Notes: a model not told the origin generated them from the letters alone. DNA of 64,000 nucleotides from Henricia sp. BOLD:AAB3569 (GCA_037783545.1 JBBELK010000307.1:372001-436000), one strand, 5' to 3'; counted from the first letter of the stretch, positions 45,112 through 55,724 are shown. Program-made: numbers and translations.

Positions 45112-45640
45112 CCCTGCTATTTTATACACACTTAGACTATTACTTCATCGGTTCCCTATCCAATGTTCTTACCCTCAAGTTAAATCGACTCGATATATTT
45201 ATTCCAAATGTAAATTTGTTTTTATTTTATTTTCTGTCTGTCCAATATAATTATCTTTTATCGTTTTATCACATATAAGTCTGCTTTATCACAAATAATT
45301 TGATTTTTTGGGTGTGATATCGTGTATTTCCCTTAATTATAAATGTTACTGTTTATGTGTGCATTATTGTTTTTCTTCCTACGTTGTGTTTGAATGTGCT
45401 TAGTTCATTGTAACTGTATTTGTCTTATAAGTTATTTTTTTATGTTTTAACTTAACCATTTAAAAAAAAATTTATGTACCTTAAAATTCTTGCCATTTTT
45501 AGTTTTTTTTATAATCCTAGTTTTATATAACGTATATATATTTTTTACTTTCGTTGGTATACACGGCCCCTTGAAAACCAACAACATGTTGAATGGGTCA
45601 CCGTGTCTAAACAAGTGTTAATAATAATAATAATAAAATT
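44640..45640 (+). mobile_element. LINE 3' end, CR1-like, with (AAT)n tail
   Basis: Only the last 160 or so codons of ORF2 remain, followed by about 500 bp of AT-rich 3' UTR and a TAATAATAATAATAA tail at about 45618-45637. The tail differs from that of the LINE at 34658, so it is another family. Confidence 0.88.
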
Positions 45641-45771
45641 TAGCACCTTCAGGCTGCCAAGATAGGTACAGATTTATACATAATTCAATACAATTTTCCA
45701 GATGCAATTGATATGTGCATAAATCTACTCAAGTGAAAGCGCCACCCTTTGTGTGTTACCAAATACAGTAT

Positions 45772-45913
45772 AACACTGATAAATTACTTTGTTATAAGAG
45801 TAATCAAGTATTATCAGTCTTAAAAACAAACGAAAACAAAGACTTGGGACCTAAATGTTTCCTTGTTAGAGGCATGACTACTTTGTATTTAACAGTGCTC
45901 TTATTATTAGTGT
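45772..45913. mobile_element. Family M copy 2
   Basis: Ends AACACTGATAAATTA and TTATTAGTGTT. The interior order matches copy 1 at 44174. The two copies flank the Tc1 relic and the LINE. Confidence 0.85.
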
Positions 45914-46091
45914 TTGACCATGTTGACTGTATAATACTAATTGGTGTTTCATATTTTCGGCTAATCAATATGGCAATTGACATACGTTCTTTTACTTGGG
46001 ACTGAACACAACATACATGTGTGGTATGTTGCCCGATCACCATTGATATGAAATACTATATGGTAATACCCCCTCAGGATTAATATTAACT

Positions 46092-46165
46092 GTGCCTTAT
46101 AGCTCAGCTAGTACAGCATCTGTCTAGCGAGTCAGAGGTATCAGGTTCAAATCCTGATTAGGCCC
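46092..46165 (+). repeat. tRNA-like sequence, probable SINE head or tRNA pseudogene
   Basis: 74 nt with A-box-like TAGCTCAGCTAGTA and a consensus B-box GGTTCAAATCC inside a paired T-arm (ATCAG/CTGAT). The acceptor stem pairs at five of seven positions (GTGCCTT with TAGGCCC). The anticodon loop is one base too long and there is no CCA-adjacent discriminator structure I can confirm. Similarity to 30697-30734, including upstream bases, favours a SINE. Confidence 0.6.
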
Positions 46166-46546
46166 TCACGATTTTTCTCTCATCTCAAGTTTGGTTGTTT
46201 CCTTGGGACTGATGATCTGGATTGCAATCAATAACCACTAATATTAAAAAATGTACAAGCACCTATCATGCCTATCTCAATAGACGGGTGTGACTAGGCC
46301 TATTTTCCGCAAAACAAACTAAATCGACATTTCCAGTGCACTAATCTACTGGGAGTGCACAAACTTTACACAGGAATGGGATTTTGTCACGAGCTTGAAG
46401 TTTAGTCCCATATATGAAGCTTAGTAGACATTGTGAACCTTCTATCAAAAATATGAATGCAAGTCACTTTGTATGTAGGTTAGATAATGCATGGCAGATG
46501 GCAGATAGCTATACGCGCGTGGATTTTGAGCTTGCCGAAACTGTCT
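46166..46546. other. Possible SINE body, otherwise nothing recognised
   Basis: The 100 bases after the tRNA-like head may be the SINE body, but no second full copy is available here to define it. Confidence 0.35.
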
Positions 46547-46660
46547 ATTACCACCGAGTTTTTCCGAGCCGCATACGTTTCCCGTACGCGTGACATCATC
46601 GCAAGGGACCATGATACGCGTACGGGAAACGTATGCAGCTCGGAAAAATCGGGTGGTTGT
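46547..46660. mobile_element. Palindromic MITE, about 114 bp
   Basis: TTACCACCGAGTTTTTCCGA and its inverse, then CGCATACGTTTCCCGTACGC paired with its complement, around a short loop. No clear target duplication. Confidence 0.75.
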
Positions 46661-46754
46661 ATCAAAATGTTGCGTGTTTATTCAAGAAGTGAGCGAAAGT
46701 GTAGATGTACATAGGCCTATATTGATGTGAAATTCTCAGATAATAACCACGCAA

Positions 46755-46893
46755 TATTTTAGGACAATAACGGCCCGGTTTTTGACTTTTCTCAAAAGTT
46801 AGACGAAGTAAAGAGCTGATTTTTTTACTCGGGTTGTTTTTCAATCACACAGGGAGATTACACTATTTGACCAATCATGTATACTGCCTTTAT
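46755..46893 (+). mobile_element. Family J fragment (copy 5), right end
   Basis: TTTTCTCAAAAGTTAGACGA, AGAGCTG and CCAATCATGTATACTGCCTT match the right end of family J. The terminal TTAA is changed to TTAT. The left end is missing. Confidence 0.85.
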
Positions 46894-47707
46894 TTGAAAT
46901 AAACACAATTTAAGAAAAATAAAGAATGTCTTTGGTCTTTGTCTCTTTTTGTTAGCGGTGCAGAAGTACATGTAAGTGTTTTGTGAAATTAATTTACCAC
47001 TTTTGTGAAAATGTCACAAAAATTGCCAATATTCTACAAAACCGGCCGAGAGTTTGAAATTCACAAAAACATGCGTTTTTCAACAAACTCGTCACCTTGT
47101 TTTCACAAAAGTTGTAAAAAATTCACAAAACTTTTCAGTTGATCAGCTGATTTCCTCTTGTTTCCTCATATCCCATTGAAAATTGACTTCATGCACTAAA
47201 TCTATGGAACATATGGCATAAAAATTCAAAGAAAAACATTACATTTTCACCCCTAAATTCATGTTTCCTCGCCATATTTACACTTTCTCAGTGGGGTGTT
47301 ATGTCATATTATGAAGGATTAGTGGCGCGGGTGTATGGTATTTATACGGAAAATAAAAAAAAAATTCTGCATTTTCCTCTTTTTTTGTAATGACACACAC
47401 ACATTTACTAAAAAACACGTACCGTGTACAACGAATACGGTTTACTATACTGTGCATGTGCCATATACTAGTACACTGTATACATATATAATTGACCTCG
47501 GCTGCCAACCAGCCGGCCAACTAGCGCGCGTACAGACGGTGTCGGATTACTTGATTTGCGCACATATCAAACGGTTGTTGTATTAGAAGAAACTACGTAA
47601 ACATGAAACAGTGCCTGCTTATCCCTGCAGTAATGTATTTTATCGCAAGAGGGCGCTAGTACAAAAACTTGCCTCGACATTTTGTTTCACACAATTTCGG
47701 AAGAAAA
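46894..47707. other. No recognised gene
   Basis: CACAAAA and its complement recur many times at about 46985-47140, possibly a decayed repeat. Nothing else assigned. Confidence 0.4.
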
Positions 47708-47862
47708 ACGACACGGTTTTTCACTGTTTTCTCAAAAGTTTGACGAGGTATGGAGCTAGATTTTACTGAGGTTGGTTTTAATAATGCATATCTTTATTCA
47801 TACAGGAAGATGACACTATATGACACTGTTTGTAAGGGGTTACCAATGATGTATACTGCCTT
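47708..47862 (+). mobile_element. Family J fragment (copy 6), right end with TTAA
   Basis: CTGTTTTCTCAAAAGTTTGA, TTGGTTTTAATAATGCATAT and CCAATGATGTATACTGCCT followed by TTAA. The left end is missing. Confidence 0.85.
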
Positions 47863-48439
47863 TAACAAGGAAAATCATGGGTGTCCATGCATGGTAATAA
47901 ACCCTGAAAGAGTTAATGTGTTTTCAAGTTAAATGACACTTCCCACTTCAAAAATGTGTTTCTTTTGCAGATGTGCACCTTTTGGGGGGTTTGCAGTTCA
48001 TGTCATTGAGAATTACGTAGTGTATTAAGGAATGTATGTGACATTTTTACTATATCCACAGCACATTTCGGTAAGATTTTAGTTCAATACCTGCATTATT
48101 TTGACTTTAATACAGTTTACTTTCGCCAAAAAGAGAAATTTTGTACTTGCAGATACTAAAAGTATCGGCCTTTTTTGTTGGTTCTTTTTAAAATTATGTT
48201 ATTATTAAGCCGATACTTTCATGGAACCATTTTTTACCTATCAAAAACGTGGCCCCAAAAAAAATCTTTAACCACAAGTCTTTTTACAGGAAATTGCAAT
48301 TTGTTGGTAAAATCAAAATCTCTACACGTTCTACATACCGCCCTGGCCGTAATACTCTCAAAACTGGCGTACACACCTTCGTTTTTATCAGTTTGACGCT
48401 CAAATTCACATCGCTCCGAGCAAAACCTCAAACCCCTCG
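47863..48439. other. No recognised feature
   Basis: No exon with convincing borders. A pyrimidine tract ending TTTCTTTTGCAG at about 47970 is followed by a short open stretch only. Confidence 0.35.
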
Positions 48440-48575
48440 TGTTTGAAAAGAAATCTGAGAATTGTGTTTTTCGGATTTGCATAAAATCCTATATAGAGTC
48501 CTGCCTCTGCGCTATGGCGCTCGCGTATAACCGAGTTATCAAGCACCAGACTACCCGAATTGCGACCCAAACTAT
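48440..48575 (+). repeat. Dispersed repeat family K, copy 2
   Basis: CGGATTTGCATAAA, CTGCGCTATGGCGCTCGC and CACCAGACTACCCG match the minus strand of 37420-37535. Confidence 0.75.
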
Positions 48576-49092
48576 CATATCCTACCATTACTTGATATTG
48601 TTGATACGCAATCAAGATGAAGCGTCTCTGCTGTAATTAGCTGTGAAATTTGTTCGTGGACTTTGCTGTAATGTGAACAGAATTTTGATCGGCAAAATCG
48701 GAGAAATCTTGACATTTATACTAGGTTTTGGAGTTTGAAACGTTGAAATCTGGACCCGAAAGCTGGCGGCGTTTCTAGTGAGTGTCGGATTTAGGAGTGT
48801 GATCGCTGAATGCCTATACTACGTACATTCATGACATTAGTGTACATGTACATGGCATACACGTAGAAACGATTAAGAAACTAAACCAGACAGCTCGACA
48901 GCTCTATGCCATGATGGAGAGTGGGATGACAAATGATAAACTTAGTTTGGTACTGTTATAGGTATATGCTGTCGAGGAAGCGTTAAGGAGTGAAATTAGT
49001 CAAAGTGCTACTGATTCTTCGGGCCCGGCGTAAAATCAAAGACGAGATCAAAGGCGCATAACACCGATGACACAAGAAATGTTGGTGAAATT

Positions 49093-49763
49093 GTGTCTAA
49101 AGTGATCACCGCCATTCAACCCCTTCCGATTAGGACAGTAACAGCAGCGGTAACAACTGCTATATCTACAGCTACATCACAGCTCCTGGAGGCTCTGAAG
49201 GTCCAATCCCAACGAGAGGCGGAAAGTCAAAGGAAAGAGCTTTCATGCTTGAAAGTTGAGACACAAAAACATATAGCTTTGATCTTGACAAGTTTGAGCA
49301 AAATAGCCGTAAAGACGGCATAAGGATCTTCGGTATGGAGGAAAAGGCTGATGAGGACACCAATGAAGTTGTAATTGATCTTGTCAAAGATATTGGTGTG
49401 GAGTTGACATCAGTGTTAGTCACCGACTAGGACGCCCAAGGCCTATTATTGCAAAATTTGTCCGCCGCGACTCTAAGACAGCGATAATGAGGAACAAAAA
49501 GAAGCTTAAAGGCTGAGGAGATGGGAAGGAACATCTTCGTTGAAGATGATCTCACTCCCTTACGAAGCAAGTTGGTGAGGGAATTGAAGCAGGATGAGAG
49601 GAAAAAGCGGGTTTGGACCATTGAGGGAAGAATTGTCTGTGTTCATGAACACGGCAAGGAGATAAAAACCGTTATTGATTCACCAGAGGATCTGTTCAAG
49701 ATTGGCTGGACAGAAGAACTTTTAGGACAAGTCCGACCCCTTACAACAAAATATTTAACTTGA
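49093..49763 (+). pseudogene. LINE ORF1-type RNA-binding protein relic
   Basis: ORF1 proteins of two-ORF LINEs coat element RNA through a coiled coil, an RRM and a C-terminal domain. Here a helix-forming start (QLLEALKVQSQREAESQRKE) is followed, after a frameshift near 49255, by FEQNSRKDGIRIFGM (typical RRM entry). Then come RPRPIIAKFVRRDSK and MRNKKKLK, with IFVEDDLTPLRSKLVREL and VWTIEGRIVCV closing the C-terminal domain. Stops near 49427 and 49510 show decay. The order matches ORF1 of L1/Tx1-like or related LINEs. ORF2 follows within 60 bases. Confidence 0.85.
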
Positions 49764-49804
49764 TCATTGTTATGCCTCAGACGTTGAGCCTGCATGTAAT
49801 TTAT

Positions 49805-49968
49805 TTGTGAGAATAGTAGGTCTCAATGTCTGTGGTATTCACAGTAAGGTAAAACTTGGGGTTTTAGAAGAGTTTATTAAGGATTGTGACATAATTTGCC
49901 TCAGTGCAACTAAAACTAATTTTATAGAAGAGGATTTGCTTCCTTTTAATTTGTCAAAAAAAATAGAA
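49805..49968 (+). pseudogene. Start of LINE ORF2 endonuclease
   Basis: RIVGLNVCGIHSKVKLGVLE, then CDIICLSATKT and EEDLLPFNLSKK, matches the first strands of the APE-type endonuclease, where the catalytic Glu of TET reads Ala-Thr. The frame is cut at about 49968 by the recombinase element and resumes near 52717. Confidence 0.85.
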
Positions 49969-50410
49969 GTCTAGATATGCCATTTATTTTCGTTATCGAA
50001 CGACAGGTGCGAATTTTGGAACACAGCGACAACACCTTTACAATATCCCACTCTACGCGCCCTCGCTTTCAACGTCCCACCGACTTTACTGCTATTCGCT
50101 AAAGCCGACTTGACAAATGCCAAGTACGCAGCGACATGGAAACGCTGGGAGCTTTGGGAGAACTCCAAGCCTGGCATCAATGCGTTCCCGGCGGAGGCTT
50201 TTCATCTGTCTATCTACCTTGCACACATAGCAACATCTTCGGGAGCCAAGTCGGCAGCCAACGCACTGACAGCAGCCGTTAAGTAGGCACACAACCTGGC
50301 AGGTCTCCCGTCACCAACGGATGACCCTCTATTCAAGACTGCCGTATACAGGGCTACAACCGCAAGCATGAAACCAGAAAGGAGCCAATTACGCCGGACA
50401 TTTTAGAAAA

Positions 50411-51847
50411 TATGAAATTCCAAAACGGACAGGCAAACGTCGTACTTCTGTTTTCAAACGTCGTACTTCAGTTTTCAAACGTCGTAGTTCAACTTTTCAA
50501 ACGTTGTACCTCAGTTTTAAAAGTCGTGGTTCAACTTTTCAAACGTCGTACTTCATTTTTTTAAACGTCGTACTTAAATTTTTCAATCGTTGTGGTTCAA
50601 TTTGTTAAACGTTGTGGTTCAATTTTTCAAACGTCGTGATTCAACTTTCTCGCATCCTGGTTCACCTTTTCAGCAGAATGGATCCACCCATCGCGCGACG
50701 CGATTTAGCGCAGATCGACCGATCGCGCCCAAAAGCCGCCCAAGCTTCCTTGGTCCACTGATGATCTGTATTATGGATGGTTCGTCATCACCATGCAGAT
50801 AGCACACGCGCTATGACAGTTGACCTAGCACACACGTGGCCACACACATTTTAGTGTGAGTGTTACAGATCTGTTAACAGATCTGTTATCTTAATCATAA
50901 TTGTGACCTCAGAACAAACATGTTAACACGACGTGTTAGTACATGTATGTGTTAAAAGTCGTGCGCAGACTGAGAGCGCAGTTCTGCTACGTGTTAGAGT
51001 TAGTGTAACAGATCTGTTAACATATCTGTTGGCTCGGCATCTTCGGAAATGTCAAGTCGGTATAGGGTTCTGCTCGAATTTCAACACTAACACTAACACG
51101 GGCTTAAAGGCACAGGCTCGTCAGCAATGCGCGCCCGCCAAATGTGTGCCACGCAATACGCAGCTCCATAGCGAAGGCATGGAGCTGCGTGTTTCGAGCA
51201 CGAATTTGGCGGGCGCGCATTGCTGACGAGCCTGTGCCTTTAACCACTAAGTGATTGAAATATTCAAAATCTTCACAATCTTCACGGAGCCCAACAAAAG
51301 TCTCAATTGTGAGTAGAATGCAAGATCCAAAACATTTATGAGCTGTGTTAAAACCTAGAGTTGTGACTTTGCACTATGTACAGTGCAGATAATTAACATG
51401 GTCTGTTAACAAGGTGTTAACCTGGATGTTCAGTTAGAGGTCGAGATTAATGCCGTGTTAACAGATCTGTTAACAGATCTAGCTGTTAACATTAACACCT
51501 AACACACACACCGAATTGTGACCTCACCCAATGGATACGGTTATAAACATAGATAGACTGGTTCCTCTAACATTTCTCAGACACGCTAATTATTTGGATA
51601 ATCGCTGGGTCTGGGACTCATACTCTTGTAGCGTTGGGTGGCTTTTGGGCGCGATCGGTGGATCCATTCTGCTGAAAAGTTGAACCAGGATGCGTGAAAG
51701 TTGAACCACGACGTTTGAAAAATTGAAGTACGAAGTTTGAAAAGTTGAACCACGACGTTTGAAAACTGATGTACGACGTTTGAAAACTGAAGTACGACGT
51801 TTGAAAGTTGAAGTACGACGTTTGCATGTCCGTTTTGGAATTCCATA
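50411..51847. mobile_element. Foldback transposon with minisatellite arms, 1437 bp, 6-bp TSD
   Basis: AGAAAA flanks both sides (50405-50410 and 51848-51853). Ends are TATGAAATTCCAAAACGGAC and its inverse. Arms consist of a 21-22-bp unit, CAAACGTCGTACTTCAGTTTT with variants: about ten copies on the left and seven on the right, in opposite orientation. Inside the arms both carry GCAGAATGGATCCACC and GCGCCCAAAAGCC. The middle has several AGATCTGTTAACAGATCT palindromes and a TTAA-type palindrome (51108). It has no transposase. Confidence 0.95.
51108..51239. mobile_element. TTAA-flanked palindrome, copy 2 (132 bp)
   Basis: TTAA at 51104-51107 and 51240-51243. It has the same length and arms as 28718-28849, with the central asymmetric bases reversed, meaning opposite insertion orientation. 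It is nested in the foldback element, so it is the youngest layer here. Confidence 0.95.
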
Positions 51848-52716
51848 AGAAAAACGTTTCACACAATATGGCCACTCTATACTGCAACATTAGCAGATCT
51901 TCGTGTTTTATTTATTTGTTTTGTTAGCTACGCTGCTTTTCTAAGATTTGACGAAATCAGTTCAATTCGGCGTAAAGACTCTTCCTTCTGCAAGATAGCC
52001 TTATCATTTATCTACCGAGATCCAAAACGGATCAACTTAGACAAAGTTCCTACGTCACAGTAGCCAGAACATACAAACCTACGTGTCCTGTAGCCGTAGC
52101 TGTAGCCAAAAGATACCTCAGCGCACTGGGAGACCGGGCTGATTGTGACTTGCATCTCATTCGTAGGCTCACAGCATCAAAAAAAAGGTCCTGTGCCCAC
52201 CTCCCACGGCCTTAGTTACACCAGAACGCAAGATATAGTTCTACATGCACTCGAGCCCTACGTACCGGACGTATCTAAATTTGGCCTGCACAGCTTCCGG
52301 TCTGGCGGTGCGACCGCAGCGTACAACGCCCTTGTGCCTACTAAATGAACTGATTTCAAGGCACGGCAGATGGAAAACGGATAAAGCCCGAAATGCTGAC
52401 ATCAAGCCTGATCACGAAACAACCCTTATTCCTTCAAAATTACTTGGCATATAGATCTTTTATTTAATCAATCCCAAACCCCTTAAATCTTGTAATATAC
52501 CGGGAAAAATGAATGCATCAAGGAAGATGTGCAGTTATACTTGTAAAGTTTGTAAAAGCAGATTCAGTGTTAAGTTTGAGTAAGAATAAACTGAGCGAGC
52601 TCATGTGCTCTGCCCATCTAATTGTTCACCAAAATTAGTTTCTTGTCTCTTTTCTTTTCTGTTGGTTTTTTATTTCCTCACATGAGGAAGATATAAAAAA
52701 ATTAATTAATTTTCTG

Positions 52717-53620
52717 ACGAAGGAAAGTAGAAAGAAAATGGTGGTATCCATGGCATTTGCATATTTGTGACAGAAAAATACTCTGATTGTGTGAACATTA
52801 TCCTTGATGTCGTTTCAGATTCGGTTATTTGTATTAAAGTGGAGAAGAAAGCATTTGGTATTGAATGTATCATTGGTGCTGTTTATTTGCCGCATTACGG
52901 TTTTCGTGAAGGTTATATTTATACTTTAGATCACATGTTTGTTTTACATTCATTGATTGACTTTTATTTGCATCATAAAAGGATAATCTATTGTGCCTTC
53001 ATTGACTATAAAAAAAACTTTGTAGACAGGTCATCACTCTGGTCGAAATTAATATCTATGGTATTAATGGTAATATCATAAGAGTAGTGTATAATATGTA
53101 TGACAAAGCCAAATCTTGTGTCAAAGTGGGTTATAGTACTTCAGATCTTTTTATGTGTAATATTGGGGTCAGACAAAGTGAACATTTATATCCCTTGCAT
53201 TGTATTTAAATGATTTTGAGTATTACGTTTAAGTCGTCATTACAAGGGCCTTGATTTTTTTCTTTTCTGAGATACGTCCAAATTTAAGTAATGATGATAT
53301 TGAAGTTTTCCTTAGACTTCATATGCTTTTATATGCAGATGACACAATTCTTTTAGCAGAAAGTGCAGATGAACTCCAGTCAGCACTTTCAGCAGTTTGT
53401 CAATACTGTAAAATTTGGCATATGCGTGTAAATACTTATAAAACTAAAATCGTTGTTTTTTTTCAAGGGGGAAAGTGAAAAATTTCCAGATTTGTTTTTT
53501 GGTGATGAGAAAATTGATGTTACCGAGGATTATGTTTATCTATAGTAACTTTTAACTATAATGGTTCTTTTACAAAAGCATTATCTAAACAAGTCTCTCA
53601 AGCCACGCGTGCTATGTATA
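52717..53620 (+). pseudogene. LINE ORF2, endonuclease remainder and reverse transcriptase
   Basis: It continues the ORF2 begun at 49805: GIHGICIFV, then YSDCVNIILDVVSDSV and IIGAVYLPHY, the endonuclease middle. The frame then jumps to the RT: TLDHMFVLHSLIDFYL, YCAFIDYKK, SSLWSKL, AKSCVKVGYSTSDLF, the degenerate box GVRQSEHLYPL, and the catalytic box LLYADDTILLAESADELQSA. About 1 kb between endonuclease and RT is deleted. Similarity ends at about 53620, so the 3' part is lost. Clade is undetermined. Confidence 0.9.
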
Positions 53621-53624
53621 TACA

Positions 53625-54275
53625 CGCTTGGAAACATTTTGTCTTTATTGGAAATGCAGTATCTCTGTTTTTGAATGATGAAAATGTGTAAAATTTCGAT
53701 ATTTACGCAAAATAGCAGATATTTCCGAGTTAAACATGAGCTTTTGGTCGATATTGTCTATCAAACCGTTTTTTGCGTGATAAAAATTGGAAAAGTAAGC
53801 AAATCGAAATTGTTCGTTCAAAACTCTGTTCAAATTTGTATCCAGTAAAATGAGCGTTTGCATTTCCCTTCTTGGTTGTTGTTCCACGGTGTCAGTTAAA
53901 ATCCTAAATAGCTTTCCCTTTTTTCAGAATCAAACTAAATTGTTTTTTGTTAATAAAATTAAGATTTGGCAATCTTTTCCAAAATTCGTCTCTCTGAAAA
54001 TCAAAATTCTGATAATTAAACAACAAATTATCTAACAATGTGTGCAGATGCAAAATCGGACATTTATTTCTAATGAAATCTTAGTTTCCACATTGATTTA
54101 CAAAGATCTGCTCAAGGAGGACATTTTAACCAGGCAATATGTAAGACTGCAATAGGCGCTGATTCGAACACGTCACACACTATAATTATCCACTGCAAAA
54201 ATACACGTACAATAAATGGAAAATTAAGTTTAACTTATCGGTTAACAATTTTTGTATAACTTATAGTAGTTTGTT
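53625..54275. other. No recognised feature
   Basis: AT-rich DNA between the LINE remnant and the minisatellite. Confidence 0.4.
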
Positions 54276-54800
54276 ATCGGGGCGCCAATAATTGGCACCC
54301 CTCACTCACTATACATTTACTGTACATAAATAAATAGCGAATTGGGTTTACAAAAACTGCATGTATGTGCTCGGGGCGCCGATTGGCACCTTTCGCGAAC
54401 CATGGCCCACTAAATAGCGAACTGGGTTTATAAAAACAACAATTTTGTGCAAGGGTCGCTGATTGGCACCCCTCGCGGATCAAAGCCCACTGTACAATGA
54501 ATAGCGAACTGGGTTTATAAAAACTACAAGCGTGTGCAAGGGGCGCCGATTGGCACCCCTCTGGAATCATAGCCCACTGTACAATGAATAGCGAACTGGG
54601 TTTATAAAAACTACAAGCATGTGCAAGAGGCGCCGATTGGCACCCCTCTGGAATCATAGCCCACGCGTACTGTACAATAAATAGCGAACTGGGTTTGTAA
54701 AAACTACATGTGCTATGTGGGCGCCGATTGGCACCCCTCGCGAATCCGCGAACTGGCTATAAAAACTGAAAGTGTGTGCAAGTGGTGCCGGGGGACCCCC
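54276..54800 (+). repeat. 87-bp minisatellite, five to six units
   Basis: Units begin near 54332, 54414, 54501, 54588 and 54681. Each contains TAGCGAACTGGGTTTATAAA, TGTGCAAG and the small palindrome GGGGCGCCGATTGGCACCCC. Middle units are nearly identical; outer ones are diverged, as expected for expansion from the centre. Minus-strand frames rich in EGCQSAP are repeat artefacts. Confidence 0.92.
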
Positions 54801-54833
54801 TGAATTCCATTGTATTCCTGTATTTTAGGCCAA

Positions 54834-55306
54834 TGAAATAGGGCTTTTATTAAATATAATAATAGTAAAGGGTGTGTTTTACACATTTCGGTCAATCTAA
54901 GAAAATTTGATTGTTCCGTTTTGGTGTAATTGCAAGTTTTATATTTTTATGCTAATGAACTTCCATATTCATGAGCAAATCCGCGATCTCATCTCAGGAC
55001 AACAGAGGAAATCTCCATTGACTTGTGTACAAAAGTTGTTTTCATTTTCAGTGACTTCTGGGTGTTATGATTTGTAACAATCCCAACAATTTTGTTCGAG
55101 TCAAAAATGCATCAGTGGGCTACTGCTACTGTTTGAAATGTAACGTTCTTTCCTTGTTTTTTAACTGTGGGTTCCCTCCATGGCTAGCAATAAACAGCGC
55201 CCTCGTCTGTCAAAAAAATGTAGAGAACAGGTCACTTCTTTCTGAAATGAAAACAAATTTCAATCTTTGGATTCGTGTATCAAAACATCTGGTTGATAAT
55301 TTTCAC
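54834..55306 (+). repeat. Dispersed repeat, copy 2 (partner at 1010-1552)
   Basis: Inverted relative to the first copy, matching over nearly its entire length. It starts within 40 bp of the minisatellite. Class unknown. Confidence 0.85.
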
Positions 55307-55724
55307 TCAAGGAAAAATACAACCTTAACACATACACAAACTGCCATTTAGAAACTGATTATTTATGCTCTAAACTCACCCAGAAATGGTTTGGTGGCAA
55401 TATCAATTCCATTGAGTTAAACTGAGTAGCTTGACTGTGTTTGAAGGAACAAGTTGAGATGACAAAATCATAGGAAATGATAAAGGAGATGTCTGGTTAT
55501 GAAAGAGCAATATATTCGAATATAAACACAAAAGCTGCAAAACACAGATCGCGACTGCACAACTCAAATGGAAACTTTTCACTTGGGAGTAGTTTGCATT
55601 TTCCCCCCATTTTTTTTGCAAAATAATGAAATTTTGGCATAATGAAATGTTTTGGTGCGGGGTCAAAATCACATGCGGGCGCTGACGAGAAACTAGTAAT
55701 ATAATTTCATTGATCTTAATGATG

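Larger units (their letters stand above)
50050..52455 (+). pseudogene. Tyrosine recombinase relic, split by a foldback transposon
   Basis: The enzyme family cuts and rejoins DNA with an Arg-His-Arg-His/Trp-Tyr active site. The core-binding domain reads ADLTNAKYAATWKRWELWEN, then LSIYLAHIATSSGAKSAANA, with one internal stop. After the 50411-51847 insertion the frame resumes exactly through ATLADLRVLFICFVSYAAFL, then RFDEISSIRR (first catalytic Arg). Frameshifts follow, with RSKTDQLRQSSYVTVARTYK, GLHSFRSGGATAAYN (His-x-x-Arg) and ISRHGRWKTDKARN. The position of the nucleophilic Tyr (usually GYI) reads ADI, so it is inactive. Similar recombinases occur in Crypton, DIRS and related elements of aquatic animals. 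Confidence 0.85.
49969..52716 (+). mobile_element. Tyrosine-recombinase element inserted in the LINE endonuclease
   Basis: LINE coding sequence stops at about 49968 and resumes at 52717 with KVERK and GIHGICIFV. The interval holds a tyrosine recombinase relic and, inside it, the foldback element at 50411-51847. Without that passenger it is about 1.3 kb, suiting a Crypton-like single-gene element or a deleted DIRS/Ngaro element. A weak repeat of TAGAA near both edges could be a short target duplication. Right limit uncertain. Confidence 0.65.

Noticed and set aside
46092-46165. Functional tRNA gene
   Set aside because: Two acceptor mismatches, an anticodon loop of the wrong length and a shared non-tRNA upstream sequence with 30697-30734 point to a SINE or pseudogene.
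51586-51890. Three overlapping minus-strand frames with repeated FKRRTS / NVVLQ peptides
   Set aside because: A 21-bp tandem repeat keeps all frames open; they are the arm of a foldback transposon.
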